This document shows positions 1 through 11,580 of a DNA stretch of 64,000 nt, piece by piece. Below the pieces are notes generated by a model. That model did not search any database. It worked only from the letters and a program-made list of their open reading frames with translations, and was not told the origin of the DNA. Source of the stretch: Epichloe hybrida (lineage: Eukaryota; Ascomycota; Sordariomycetes; Hypocreales; Clavicipitaceae); the NCBI GenBank assembly GCA_019022495.1, contig JAFEKR010000051.1:223341-287340 (forward strand). The letters are read 5' to 3'. The position numbers were made by a program, and so were the translations under genes. Position 1 is the first letter of the stretch, and every line of letters starts with the position of its first letter.

Positions 1-7
1 CACCCAT

Positions 8-2389
8 ATGCAGACGGGAAATCATGACTTTGCTGTGGATGCGTCCATGGGAGCAGCCATGGGCCATCATCACCACATGTCCTACCAGCAGCAGCAACAA
101 CATCAACATCAACATCATAATCAACACCAACACCAGCATCCGCATCAACATCAACAACATGTCATGAACAGGCATCCTCTTCCGGCTGACCAGTACGCCG
201 CCGCCAACGCAAGTTTTACCGAAGGAGACAGCCAGATGCTCGATCGTGACGACAATGAAGACGGCGACTCAATTTCCGGGCCTGTCGGGGCAGCGAAGCC
301 AACTAGTGCAAGGTCCAGTGCCAATAATGAGCTTGAGATGAGGCAGCTCTTCACTGCCAACCGCCACCGTCATCTTCAGGATGTTGCTGGAGAGCTCCAT
401 GGAAACGAGCGAGGTCCCAATTCGGAGCGAACTCGACAGGTTTTCGCCATGCTGTGGTATGCCGTGGAAACTTTCAGTGGTCTAAATTTGCTACATGAAG
501 ATGCTAACGTTGTACCCCAGGATTAACTCTGTCTGTTCGAAAGGCAAGGGCTCCGTACCGCGGGGTCGAGTTTATGCCAACTATGCCTCGAGATGTGCCA
601 CTGAGAGAATTACGGTCCTGAATCCTGCCAGCTTCGGAAAGCTGGTTCGCGTGCTCTTCCCCGGTCTGAAGACGCGCCGACTGGGCGTCCGGGGAGAATC
701 GAAATACCATTACGTTAATTTCGCTATTGTCGATGACCAGCCTGACTTGAGGGATTCGCAGCCGCCCGTACCACGCCCACTACCTGAAGCCAAGGGCTTC
801 TCACAACCCTTGAAGTATGTCGAGAGGAACGTTTCGCGGGTTACCTCGTTATAACAGCTAGCTAATGAGTAACAAACAGTTCTGCCACTCAAGCAAACCC
901 CGTCAATCGCAGCTCGCTCCCCTCTCCCAGAGAAGCTAGCCACATCGAAAGAGCCACTCTCAATCTCAATAAATATTCTGGCACGTCGCACAGCCTCTAC
1001 AACTTGCCAGACTTGGCTAGCATTGACAATATTCGAGCAACGTCGTCAAAAACTGAGCTTGAGCTGTCATTTCTCACATCAGATGACGACATGCTCAATC
1101 AGACCGAGATACTTGCCCTCCCTCCAATTGAGTCGTACCTACCACACGGAACAGATCCCGATGCCGCCAAATCATTATCCGCTCTATACCGCTCTCATTG
1201 TACATCACTCGTGGAATGTATTCGATACTGTCGAGAAAAGACGTTTTTCCATCTCTTCACCTCATTTCAAGGAACCTTGACGATGCCTGTCCAGAGGTTG
1301 TTCGCGAATGCCGCATTGGCACCGTGGATTGAAGGGTGCGACTTTGTATTATATCAACGGATGATGAGCATCATTTCCGGACTCACGCTTCAGGTCGTGC
1401 CCAAACCAGTCCTTGATACGCTCCGAAACATCTCCGAGAGGCTGGTGCCACATATTCGAGAATCCTTTCAGGGACAACCTCAACATGTTCTCTTTGCCAA
1501 GGAGTCCCCTGCAGCACTCTTCTCTGGCCTTATCGACCGGGCTCTGCGAGTGAATCTGACAGCTCATGCGGCAGCCAATATGCTGTCCAATCCCGCAAAC
1601 AGGGATCAGATGTATGTCGACTGGATTACCATGATTCGAGCTCGCAAAGTGGCCGAATGCGTGCCCACACGTGGCATGGACGATGTGGTGGATATACTTA
1701 TCACTGAAATGCGAGACCTGCTGGACCCTGTCAATGTTCCTTGGGAGGTTGAATGTCTCACAATCTACGGAGACGTCGTCACCCGAAGCGGCAGACAAGC
1801 TGATATGAACAGCGGGGCCAACTCTACCGGTCAAAACGTTTTGGATAGATGGGTCAATTTTCTCCAGAATCTTCCCAAGAAGTTTCCATATGCCTCACAC
1901 GCCAACATCGTTTGGTGTGTTGAGCGAATCGGCACTTCGGTCATGCGAGACCTCACTCTTGCCCAAGGCAAGAGCTTCGGCTCTTGGTGGGTGACGAAAA
2001 CCTGGGTCGACGAGATGGTGTGCTTCTTGGCAGAACAAGGTGGTTTTATGAAGCAAAAGCCTCGCGTGCAAAAATCCGGCGACGTTGGTACCAATGCCCA
2101 GACGGCAGAGAATGAAACCAGCCGCCAAAATTCACGGTACAGCAGTGGTAGCGATGATTTGAACTTGTCCAATGTGTCTCAGTCACAACCTGGGAGAGCA
2201 CCATTTCCTCCGCCACCGAGCACGAACCAAGCATCAGTCGGAGTGAGTGGTGGAGACCCTCATGATGATAGTGGTATCGGTATTCGGACACCGGAAGATG
2301 ACTTCCCCATGGATAAGTTCGCCTTTTCCGGAACAGAAAACGGTGGAATGGTTACTGGGCCAGAATTGACGGCGGCGGCAGGCTCATAG
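8..2389 (+). CDS. RFX-family winged-helix transcription factor
   Basis: Sequence-specific DNA-binding regulator of the RFX family (nuclear). Exons 8-456, 521-814 and 880-2389 join in frame to about 750 residues. The introns have GT..AG ends, with GCTAAC near the first acceptor and a GTATGT donor on the second. The N-terminus is low-complexity His/Gln (residues about 20-52). The RFX DNA-binding domain spans residues about 135-220 and straddles intron 1. Visible family landmarks are PRGRVYANYASRC, NPASFGKLVRVLFPGL, TRRLGVRGESKYHY. The long exon 3 corresponds to the conserved dimerisation/extended region of fungal RFX proteins, and the tail is Ser/Pro rich. The ATG at position 8 is only seven bases inside the window, so the true start may lie further upstream. 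Fungal relatives act in cell-cycle, morphogenesis or secondary-metabolite control. The family assignment is firm; the target genes are unknown. Confidence 0.9.
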
Positions 2390-3413
2390 GCGAATTTTCA
2401 GGAACGGCGTAACTCATTGTTTGGAGGCATGGAAGGCGGCGTTTGCTCGGTGATGACTTGGAATAGGGTCGATTTCGATACCCATTTTATCATTTTATTT
2501 ACTCCTTCTTTTGCCAGGAGTCACTACAACTAATCAAGAGACGACTGGAATGACGACAGGATGAAGACATGACTGGCCGATGAGTTTGGCGGAGTAGTGT
2601 GGAAGATGACTTTTACTGTTGTTCTTCAAGCTTTTTGAGCAAGAGACGGACTTGTTTATGAGGATATGGATTATTGCTTCATGGTTGATACGAAGCGCAA
2701 TCTAAAGTTGGGAAATTTTGTTCTTTCAGTTGCATCTATATTTTAGGTTAGCAGTCCTTGTGGTGATAGTGGTGGTGGTGGTAGATGATATACACAAACT
2801 TTGCTTTCGCACGGTGTTTGCTGCAACCGGAATGACAGCGACTGCCAAGTTTTCGTCTTGAAGTCTTGAAACGGAGCGGTCAAATTGAGATGCTGTCATG
2901 GGTGCCGCCGGGGAGTGGCACACTAATAATAATTGAAAGCCCCGGCAATACTCGGTAGGTTACGTCATATATGCAACGTTAGCAAAAAGCCAATGTCACA
3001 CACATACACACACACGTTGCCTCTGTCCTGGCTAAAGCAAGAAAGCGCGGAGAATTGGTTTGCCCAATACAAGACGAGTTCTGGAACCCCAGGAACCCCA
3101 GGAACCCCCACTCCTGGACTGACTGACTTGCAAGTTGGGTTCGGGTTCGGGCTCCGGATTCAACCAGACTTTTATCGACTTTGATCGACTTTTATGGGCC
3201 ACTCAATTGCTCACTCACTCAAACATATCCGTCATCTTGGCGGCGCACTGCATTTCATTATTGCAATTCGCAATTCTCTCCGAGGGGTAATTCCGGCTAC
3301 GGTCCTCATACTCACGAGCGCCTTTTTCTTCCCCGCCATTCCGCCTCTCCGCTGGTCTGGTCCGGTTCCGGCCCAACGCATATGTTGGGGGACGAAGTTG
3401 AGCATAGGACACC
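2390..3413. other. intergenic, RFX gene 3' side and aspartate kinase promoter
   Basis: No coding frame is convincing. Near 3086-3113 there are three tandem copies of GGAACCCCA, and near 3000 a CA-rich run. The last 200 bases before the aspartate kinase start are pyrimidine rich, as in many fungal promoters. The ATG at 3414 has the context CACC just before it. Confidence 0.6.
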
Positions 3414-5423
3414 ATGGGTACTTCCACGTATAACAACACTTCAGAAAAGGGTTGGATCGTTCAAAAATTCGGGGGAACAAGCGTCGGCAAGTTCCCTGAC
3501 AAGGTGCGTGCGTCCCTCCTCTTCCTCTTCCTCGTCTCGGCTTCTTCTGCATGTAAGGCGGGCACGGCCAGGGATGTATGTGCAGACGCGAGCGCTGACT
3601 TGGGTGCCTAGATCGTTCGTGATATCGTCAAGTAAGTTGGCATGCAGCGCCGATTGACGGCTGATGTTTCACATGTGGGGGCTCTAACTGGTTTGACAGG
3701 AGAAGCTTGTTGAAAAATCGTGTTGTCGTGGTGTGCTCGGCGAGAAGTACGGGGAAGAAGGCTGAGGGTACTACCAGCCGGTGAGTCAACTTTGTTGCTC
3801 CGGTTCCGCAGAACTGGTGTTTTGCAGACTCTGACCCTCTGAATCCCAGATTGCTCGCCGTTTATAACAAGTTGAAGCATGTCGGCCTTGCCTACGCCAT
3901 CAGTTCTCATGAGGAGCAAGTCGCCCTCATTGAGCAAGCCAAGGATCTCATTACCGATATCTGCAACGACCATGTTTCTGCAGCGGAGTCATTCGTCAAA
4001 GAACCCAGCTTGAGAGAGTCATTGGCCCGCAAGATTGAAGCAGAGTGCCAAGAGCTCATTGAATACATTGTGGCTGCCAAGCGCTTCAACCTCGAGATCA
4101 ACTCAAGAGCCAAGGATCGTGTCATTAGTTTTGGGGAGAGGCTGGCTTGTCTGTACATGACAGTGCTGCTTCAGGATGTGGTATGTCTACACACGACTTT
4201 CCCGATTTTTTTTTTTTTTTTTCCCTCTTCTTTTCCCTTTGTAGCCCGTCTTTCCGGCCCTCTTTCCGGTCGCCTTGCCCATGCTAACACACAAGGCCCA
4301 AATGGGGCGCTCTTGTGGAACAGGGTGTCGATGCAGAATATGTTGATCTTTGTGATGCGTTGCATCACGATGCTGCAGCTCAATTGGACGCCGGTTTCTA
4401 CAAATCTGCCTCGGCGGCTTTCAGAAGAAAGCTCGAGGCATGTGGTGACCGAGTGCCGGTGGTGACGGGATTTTTCGGCAATGTCCCCGGCAGTCTCATC
4501 GACGGCGATATCGGACGTGGATACACGGATCTGTGTGCTGGACTTTGTGCAGTTGGACTAGAAGCAGAGGAACTCCAGATATGGAAAGAAGTAGACGGCA
4601 TTTTCACGGCCGATCCTTCAAAGGTTCCCACAGCCCGGCTGCTGTCATCCATCACACCGTCAGAGGCTGCCGAGTTGACATTCTACGGGTCAGAGGTCAT
4701 CCACCACCTCACGATGGATCAAGTCATCCATGCTCAACCACCGATACCGATTCGCATCAAGAACGTCAGGAATCCCCGAGGAAATGGCACCATTGTGATA
4801 CCAGATCCGGTGCTCTCGGCAAGTCACCAGCTCCATCGCAGCACTCCCTCGCAAACCCAGATATCTATCAAGTCTCCCAAGCGCCCTACCGCCGTGACCA
4901 TCAAGGATCACATCAGCGTCATCAATGTTCACTCGAACAAGCGATCCATTTCGCACGGATTCTTCGCTCGGGTCTTCTCCATCCTTGACAAGTACGCCAT
5001 CTCGGTCGATCTCATCTCTACGTCCGAGGTCCATGTATCGCTCGCGATCCACTCGGGAAGTACGCGCGTCGACAACTTTGCCAACGCAAAGAAGAGCCTG
5101 GCAGAATGTGGTGAAGTGAGTGTTCTATCCGACATGGCGATTCTGAGCCTGGTTGGTGCGGACATGAAGAACATGATTGGTGTCGCCGGTCGGATGTTTT
5201 CCACGCTCGGTGAGCACAGAGTCAATCTGGAAATGATTTCACAAGGTAAGCGCCAGTTCCATTGCCTGCCCCACGATACAAAAGGCCGCGAACGGCGGAT
5301 TCTCACAATCATGGTTTTCCCACAGGCGCTAGTGAAATCAACATATCGTGTGTCATCGAGGCCAGGGACGCCACGCGAGCCATGAATGTCTTGCATACTC
5401 ACTTATTCACCTTTCTCGAGTAG
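3414..5423 (+). CDS. HOM3: aspartate kinase (aspartokinase)
   Basis: Phosphorylates L-aspartate, the first step towards threonine, methionine and homoserine in fungi; cytosolic. Six exons (3414-3503, 3612-3631, 3700-3780, 3850-4180, 4324-5245, 5326-5423) give 513 residues, close to the usual fungal length. The kinase signature KFGGTSVG is at residues 18-25. The amino-acid-kinase domain continues through VPVVTGFFG and GRGYTDLCAGL. The C-terminal third has two ACT regulatory repeats (IKDHISVINVHSNKRSISHGF-like start, then MIGVAGRMFSTLGEHRVN), so threonine feedback control is expected from the family. Exon 2 is only 20 nt. Intron 4 carries a run of about 17 T at 4206-4222. All joins keep frame and the stop is TAG at 5421. 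Confidence 0.95.
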
Positions 5424-6350
5424 AAAGCCGATTCGAATCGGCGATTGAATTGGCGGCGGAAATAAGCCGAAGCTTTGGGGTGATGTTATGCATGTATAGA
5501 CTATATTTGTTTGTGCCCTCCAGTCTCATCTGGGACAAGTCGCGTTATGCATTGATTGTAAAGTTACGCGTACGATGAACATTCGGATTCGCACCCGAGT
5601 CATGTGTGATGCCTAGTTAGACTGTACAGGTTGAGATGATGAACTTGGCGACTGGAAGATTTTCTGACAAACCTATATATTTATTTAATTTGTTGATCCC
5701 TGGTAGACGAGTGAGTGCTGCGGGTGTCGTGGGACGGAGTTTTGGAAAGGCGATTGTCTCCTACAATAGGTTGAATCCGGCACAGCCAGCTTGTCTCTGT
5801 TGTGCATCTATACCGCTGTAAATAATGATGAGATGCATACCGTCTTTCATACGCATTAACATGACGCTCCTTTGGTGGTAATTCAGTAAAGTCAAGTACC
5901 GGGTTGACATGAGAGAAGAGTTCCGGGTAGCCTTGCGCATGGAAGCGGGCATGTCACTGGAAGTACGCATGGACCATGGCATACACCCACTGTACATGTA
6001 GGGGGTTTTCGATGTTACGGGTTGCCACAAGTGGTGGAAGGTATGTACATGGGGGCCGCTAGGTACCTTTTCCAGTAAAATGCGTGTAAGAATACTTTGC
6101 TGCGCGTCTACGTTTAACGTTACTCAGCGGCGGCAGCGGCAGCACACTGAGGGGCTGTCCTGGGTACTGACAACCTGCATCTGGATGGGACGGGGAACGG
6201 GAACGTGGCATCCCGCAGATGTCTCATCAGCAACTCTTCAATCGACCTGGCGTGTGCAGGAAACAAGTCATCGCCATGCTCTCCTATCCAGTACAGGCTC
6301 CATAGCAAACGGTCGTCCTCTAGGTCTGTTCCACCTGAACCGCCATCATC
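5424..6350. other. intergenic, aspartate kinase 3' region and recyclin promoter
   Basis: A perfect 16-bp palindrome, GCCGATTCGAATCGGC, sits at 5427-5442, four bases after the aspartate kinase stop. The rest shows no gene I can support. Short frames on both strands between 6080 and 6410 overlap each other and resemble nothing I know. Part of 6200-6350 could be 5' leader or a missed first exon of recyclin. Confidence 0.5.
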
Positions 6351-7990
6351 ATGTACAGGAACAAGCGGACTGGTGCCGCCAAAGGTGGCGGTATTCTGAA
6401 TGCCCTCCATGCCATGGAAATGATCGATGTCAAGTCGAAGCTACCAGCCGGTCAGTAGGCAATTGCTTTCCACCGTGGCACGCCATGAGAGACGCTAACA
6501 AGCGGCGTACTTGACCAGAAATCTTCAACGCCGTTCTCGATTTTCTTCCCGTGGCCGACCAGCTTCGCGTAGCACGAACTTCACGGAGGTTACAAGAGAT
6601 GGTGTACGACGACACGAGATGGGTATCGAGATTGAAGAGTATGCAGTGCTGGGACGAGCGGGAAGCACGGCGGCGGTTTGAAGAATTCGTTCGCAAGAGA
6701 AGGGAGGCGCAGCGAGCTTCGAGAGTGCCGAACCAGCACAATGGAGTGGCAGCGGGCGAACCACAGACGATCACACTATTCGATGCTTCGGCCGAGGAAC
6801 AAAAACGGACAAGAGCAACATCTGAATTGCGAGATGGCTTTGAAACTCTGAGTGTTGGCGGAGGAGCCCCGGCTGCTCTCGCTCCTGCTCCTGCTCCTGC
6901 TGCAGGCAGAGATGCTCAAGAATCAGATACCTATCTGGAAGTGTTCAAGAAAGTGAAAAGTATACGAGGCGGAGCGAGACAAGAATATGGCAAGATTTAC
7001 GGGGCGCTGGCACCATTCTACTTCGATATCGTCAGAGCCAAAACCCACACAGATCCGATTGTATTCCATGCGTTTCGGGACCCCGAGAAACAGGCGCAAA
7101 TGTTGGCGAATCTACTGCGGTTTTCTAAGAGCGATTGGTCTTCTGGGTGCCATGAGCGGGAACACAAGCTAGCCAACATGATGGGCCTGTTCGAAAGCGC
7201 CGTCCTTCGAGAGTTTGAGCAGGGATACGAGTTTTGGGATGTGGATGGGCGGATGCGCCGATATGCACATGTTCTGCATACACTGAATGGTGCACGAGGC
7301 GCAGTTACCTTGTTCGTTTGCAAGCACCCGATATTTAGTGATCACGACCTGGAGCTGAACCCCGTCGAGTGCTTGAACAGGGGATCCCCCGACGAGATAT
7401 CTCTAGAGCCATCGAGAGTTTTCTTTGACACGTTGCTTGCCAAGATGAACGACCAGGCTGCTGTTATCGAACGCATTTTCCCAAACGCCAATGAAGTATT
7501 CTGGGAACTTGTTGACAAGGTCAGAGAGGACATCATCACCGAGTACACAACATCACTTTTTGATGAGAGCCATGAGCGCAGCATCGCATCGTACTTGAAA
7601 GCAATCTCTGGTGTATTTGAGCAGTTGATGCGATTCCTCCAGTCGCTCAAGACGCCCAAGAAGATGAATGGAGAAGACGACGACGTGACGTCCAAAGCAA
7701 AAGAGCTAGCGCTAAGGGTTTTTGAGCCGCATTTCGACTTGTATCTGCAAGAAGAGCTGGACTTCTTCACAAAACGCGCGGAAACAGAGGTCTCGCAATG
7801 GGAGAAGAAGCTCTCCGAGGAGGATCTATCCCTTGAATCGTTTTACATGGCGAACGTAAATCGATCTGCGGAGAAGTCGGATTTCCTGAGCTCGTTCAAG
7901 AAAGTAGTGATGATGCCGGTTACGGTACTACCGAGCTTCCCCATAGGATCACCGTTTGCAACGGCAAAGCCGCCTGCTTCCACTCCTACA

Positions 7991-8022
<32 letters not shown>

Positions 8023-9229
8023 GGCGAACGGCTCAGCAGCCGTGACACCGATGCCGTCACGACCCGAGACACCAGGTCTTAGTGGCAGGGCCAGCCCGAT
8101 GCCGGGCAAAGCGCCGACAGATGAGCTGGCGGCCAAGGCTGCTCTCATGGCGTCCAAGCTCGAGGGCATCAAGTCACTGTGCAGTATCGAAGTGGCGCTC
8201 AATTTGGTTCATCTGGCCAAGATAAGTCTCGGCCGAGCGGCAGTGCTGATACCGCTTGGCGGGCAAGTGGGCGGCGAAGCAAAAGAGCAATGCTCCAGTA
8301 TGTTTGTAGTTTTGCTGCGAATTCTTGGTCAACGACATGTCAAGAGTGGATTTGAAACGGCTGTCAGCCACCTTTCCCATTACAACCCGCGCGACGTGAG
8401 CGACCACAGCCAAAAAGGCGTTGCGCCGCTCGTCACCTTGATCGAGCTGGTCAACGTGGGCGATTTGATATCCCAAATGATCGACGTCTTCTACGAGCAG
8501 CAGCTAGCGACGCCCAAAATCGCCGACAAGAACGATTTCCTTGACCCGGCTGGACTAGCAAAGAAGAAGTTTGAGCAGATGCTCGATGAGAGCGTAGCGG
8601 CTGGGCTCAACAAGGGCATCGATGTTCTGATGGACGAGGTGGAATTCCTGCATTCGACGACGCAGCTGCCCACAGATTACAACCCGCGGCCCGTCTCAAC
8701 CATGTCGACGACGACGGTATCGGCGTCCACTCTTGGCGGCACCGCCGGCGTCGCGTCCGAGCCAGATGTTGGCCCGACCTCGACGGCCAGACGCATCGTC
8801 GAGCTCGTGTCGTCCCACACAAGCATGCTCGTCGGCACAACGGACAAGGCCATGCTGGACGTGTTCAACGGCGAAGTGGGCCAGCGTCTGTTCACAGCGA
8901 TATGCAAGCACCTCAAGCGTCAGCGCGTGTCCACCGACGGTGCCATCAAACTCATTGCTGACATGAATCTCTACGCCGAGTACATTCGCACACTGAAGCA
9001 TCAGGACCTGGTGGCGTATTTCGCGGCCCTCCGGGAACTCAGTCAGATATATCTGATTGACCAGGCGCACGCCAAGGAGATGGCGTCTGTGATTGCGGAC
9101 GGAGATCGGTTCGGCGGCGTGTTTCGAGCAGAGGAGGTATATGAGTATGCGCAGCGGAGGGCAGATTGGTACCAGGTTCGGAAGAGTGTGGAGAGGGCCA
9201 TGTATGGCATGGATTGCGTGGTCATGTAG
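6351..9229 (+). CDS. RCY1: recyclin-1 (F-box protein with Sec10-like domain)
   Basis: F-box protein of endosome/recycling traffic; family members link SCF-type complexes and exocyst-like membrane tethering. Exons 6351-6450 and 6519-9229 give about 936 residues. The F-box begins across the intron (LPAEIFNAVLDFLPVADQLR) and ends around MVYDDTRW. The large remainder is the Sec10-like helical domain, with blocks such as EYGKIYGALAPFYFD and FFDTLLAKMNDQAAVIERIF. Residues around 520 contain a pure alanine run encoded by an uninterrupted GCC repeat near 7990-8022. The start at 6351 (A at -3) is the first ATG in frame with the F-box exon, but related proteins have variable N-termini, so an upstream exon cannot be excluded. 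The C-terminal half is intronless. Confidence 0.88.
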
Positions 9230-9586
9230 GTGGGCGCATTGGCGTGAAGATGTTGAATGCATATATATAAATTTGTGTGTGTGCTAGTAAAAACTATTGC
9301 AAGATGACATGAACCGTCTTGTCTGTCTCAGCTCTGTAAACGCCGTTTCAAGATGCTATGCCCAAATGCCAGATGCCAGATGCCAGATGCCAGATGCCAG
9401 ATGCCAGATGCCAGATGCCAGATGCCAGATGCCAGATGCCAGATGCCAAAATCCCAACGCCCATGTCACATCACCCACCCCGGTTCTCAGATATCGACCA
9501 GCTCGTAGTACGTTCGATGCCGTCATGGCACGGATGATTGGATAACTGCGGGTGGTATTCTGATATCAGGCTTCTCTCTCTCTCTC
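9230..9586. other. convergent intergenic spacer with minisatellite
   Basis: Space between two converging genes. It holds a heptamer array (9366-9448) and a CT run near 9572-9588. I see no coding capacity. Confidence 0.6.
9366..9448. repeat. heptanucleotide tandem repeat (ATGCCAG)
   Basis: About 11.9 uninterrupted copies of ATGCCAG, 83 bp, with no internal variation. Such purity suggests a young or length-variable array. It has no spacers, so it is not a CRISPR-like structure. It lies between the 3' ends of recyclin-1 and the CDK7-like kinase. Confidence 0.95.
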
Positions 9587-10783
9587 TCATCGCGCCCCAA
9601 AGTCCAACTTCCTTGCGATCTTGGCGCCTCTGTCCTCGTCCACGACGCCAGGCCGTCTCTTCAGATCGGCACCGAGCTTCTCCTGCTTCTCCTCCTCGGC
9701 ACCGCTCGTCTTCCTCGGAAGATGCTGCTTCGGCGTGGGCTTGGGCTCGGAATGCCACCACCCGTGACGGAGCATGTCCCTTGCGGTGATGCGCCTCCGG
9801 GGATCCAGCGACAGCGTCTTCATGAGGAGGTCGACGCCGCCGGAGCCGACGGTGCCGAAGCGCATCTCGTACCAGTCCTTGCCGTGGACGGGGTGCTGGC
9901 CGGGGACGGTGAAGTCGGGCAGCTTGGTGACGCCGGGCCAGTTGTCCTCGGCGGGGGTCCCGACGGCCTCGCATATCATCTTGATCTGGTCGAGCTCGTT
10001 GTTGCCCGGGAGGAAGGGGGCGCGGAGGACGAGCTCGGCGAAGACGGTGCCGACGGACCAGACGTCGACGGCGCCGCCGTAGTGCTTGGCGCCGAAGAGC
10101 AGCTCGGGGGGCCGGTACCAGCGCGTGATGACGTTGGACGTCATGTTCTGGTGGGGGTCGGCGAAGCCGCGGGCGAGGCCAAAGTCTGCGAGCTTGACGT
10201 CGCCGTCGGCGGCGATGAGAAGGTTGTTGGGCTTGATGTCGCGGTGGAGCACGAAGTTCTCGTGGCAGAACCAGACGGCGCGCGTGAGCATGCCCATCCA
10301 GGCCTTGATGTCGGCGGCGCCGTAGCGCACGCGGTCCGTGTCGCGGATGAGCATCTCGAGGTCGCCGAGGGGCAGGTACTCGAGGACGAGGTTGAGGTTC
10401 TGGTCCTTGGAGGAGAAGACGCTGAGGAGGGAGATGATGTTGGGGTGGCGCAGCTCCTGGAGGTGCTTGAGCTCGCGGACCGCGTCGGGCGCCATGCCCT
10501 CGGTGTACTCCTTCTGCATCTTGATCTTCTTGATGGCCACGAGCGTCGACGGCCGGGACCGCAGGTGGCCCAGGAAGACGATGGCGTAGGTTCCCTCGCC
10601 GAGCTTCTTGCCCTTGGCGTACTTGCGCTTCTCCTCCTCGTTCATCTGCTCGGCCAGGTCGAGCGTCGGGGGCAGCGTCGGGTGCAGCGTCGGCGCCGGC
10701 TCAGGCTGGGACGGTTTCGGCGTGCCGTCGGACGAGGTGTGTCGGGAGTGCCCGGAGGCGACGAGGTTCGGGGAGGCGGCCAT
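9587..10783 (-). CDS. KIN28: CDK7/Kin28-type cyclin-dependent kinase of TFIIH
   Basis: Serine/threonine kinase. CDK7/Kin28 phosphorylates the RNA polymerase II C-terminal domain as part of TFIIH and can act as a CDK-activating kinase. A single exon of 398 residues. Visible motifs are the glycine loop GEGTYAIV (62-69), lysine in VAIKKI, catalytic loop HRDIKPNN (180-187), DFGLAR (200-205), and activation segment NMTSNVITRWYRPPELLFG with T215 as the likely T-loop phosphosite. TSNV..TRWYR is the Kin28/CDK7 form rather than the Cdc28 form. The N-terminal 45 residues are a Pro/Ser-rich extension, and the C-terminus is basic. Unlike its neighbours it has no intron and is very GC rich at third positions, which creates a long meaningless frame on the opposite strand. 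Confidence 0.93.
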   Translation of the reverse strand: MAASPNLVASGHSRHTSSDGTPKPSQPEPAPTLHPTLPPTLDLAEQMNEEEKRKYAKGKKLGEGTYAIVFLGHLRSRPSTLVAIKKIKMQKEYTEGMAPDAVRELKHLQELRHPNIISLLSVFSSKDQNLNLVLEYLPLGDLEMLIRDTDRVRYGAADIKAWMGMLTRAVWFCHENFVLHRDIKPNNLLIAADGDVKLADFGLARGFADPHQNMTSNVITRWYRPPELLFGAKHYGGAVDVWSVGTVFAELVLRAPFLPGNNELDQIKMICEAVGTPAEDNWPGVTKLPDFTVPGQHPVHGKDWYEMRFGTVGSGGVDLLMKTLSLDPRRRITARDMLRHGWWHSEPKPTPKQHLPRKTSGAEEEKQEKLGADLKRRPGVVDEDRGAKIARKLDFGAR

Positions 10784-11580
10784 GATGGGCGGTGCGGATC
10801 TGGAAATGTCACACGGGTTTCGCGCTCCCGTCGGTGGTTGTTGGCTCGGATGATTTCACTCTTGATAATAATACATGTAATAATCCGTAACTCGACTTGT
10901 AGCCAACAAATCGAAATCGAGGGCCAGAAAAGCGGGGCGACGCACGAGTACGGAGTACAACTGTATTGTATGTACATACATACATACAGCTTATTCGTTT
11001 AGCCTTTTCTTCCTTTCTTCTTGTTCTCCCTCCTCCCGAGTTTTCATCTGGTTGCAATTTTTCCTTTTTTCTCAAAAGCCTGCGTAAAGCTGTGCAAAGC
11101 AGATCGCGATGTGCACCCACCCACCCTCCATGGCGCGTGCAAGCCGGGAAATTTAGACCCGGACTAACCCATAAGCAAATTCCTACCGTCTCGGTCTCGT
11201 ACGTCATGGCCCACTTTGCTGGGGGTGGTCGAGCGCCGGGTTGCATTCATCATGAATGAGAAAGATGCAACGTCCAACGATCTCACGATCGCCGCGGCGC
11301 GTCGGGCTGCTAGTTCCAGTTGATCCTCGACAACTCCTTTTCCCTCTTCTTCCTTGCAACAACCCGGCTGTGCTCTCTATTCCCCTTTCCCTTCCGGGCC
11401 CACGCGTACGTCGCGAGTGAGGTGTGAGACGTCGAATGGTGATCTTAGTCTGAACGCTCGCTTCCGAAAACGGTGTTGTAATCTGTGCACATGGTTGCCG
11501 TACCTCATATATATCATTCTGTCTCGTCTCGTCCGCCATTCTTCTTTCCGTAGCAAAGGATTCGTTGAAATCCATTCATC
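10784..11580. other. divergent promoter region (kinase gene / Sfk1-family gene)
   Basis: Shared 797-bp upstream region of two divergent genes. It has a short ACAT/TACA run near 10970-10988 and pyrimidine-rich stretches close to both starts. No gene seen. Confidence 0.6.

Noticed and set aside
6120..6410. 96-codon minus-strand frame and a 64-codon plus-strand frame upstream of recyclin
   Set aside because: They overlap each other; I cannot choose between leader sequence and a small gene, and see no motif.
9366..9448. Regular array that could be mistaken for a CRISPR
   Set aside because: Seven-base units without spacers, in a eukaryotic genome.
9722..11002. 426-codon frame on the + strand
   Set aside because: Exactly opposite the CDK7 gene; a by-product of its GC-rich third positions. 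No family resemblance.
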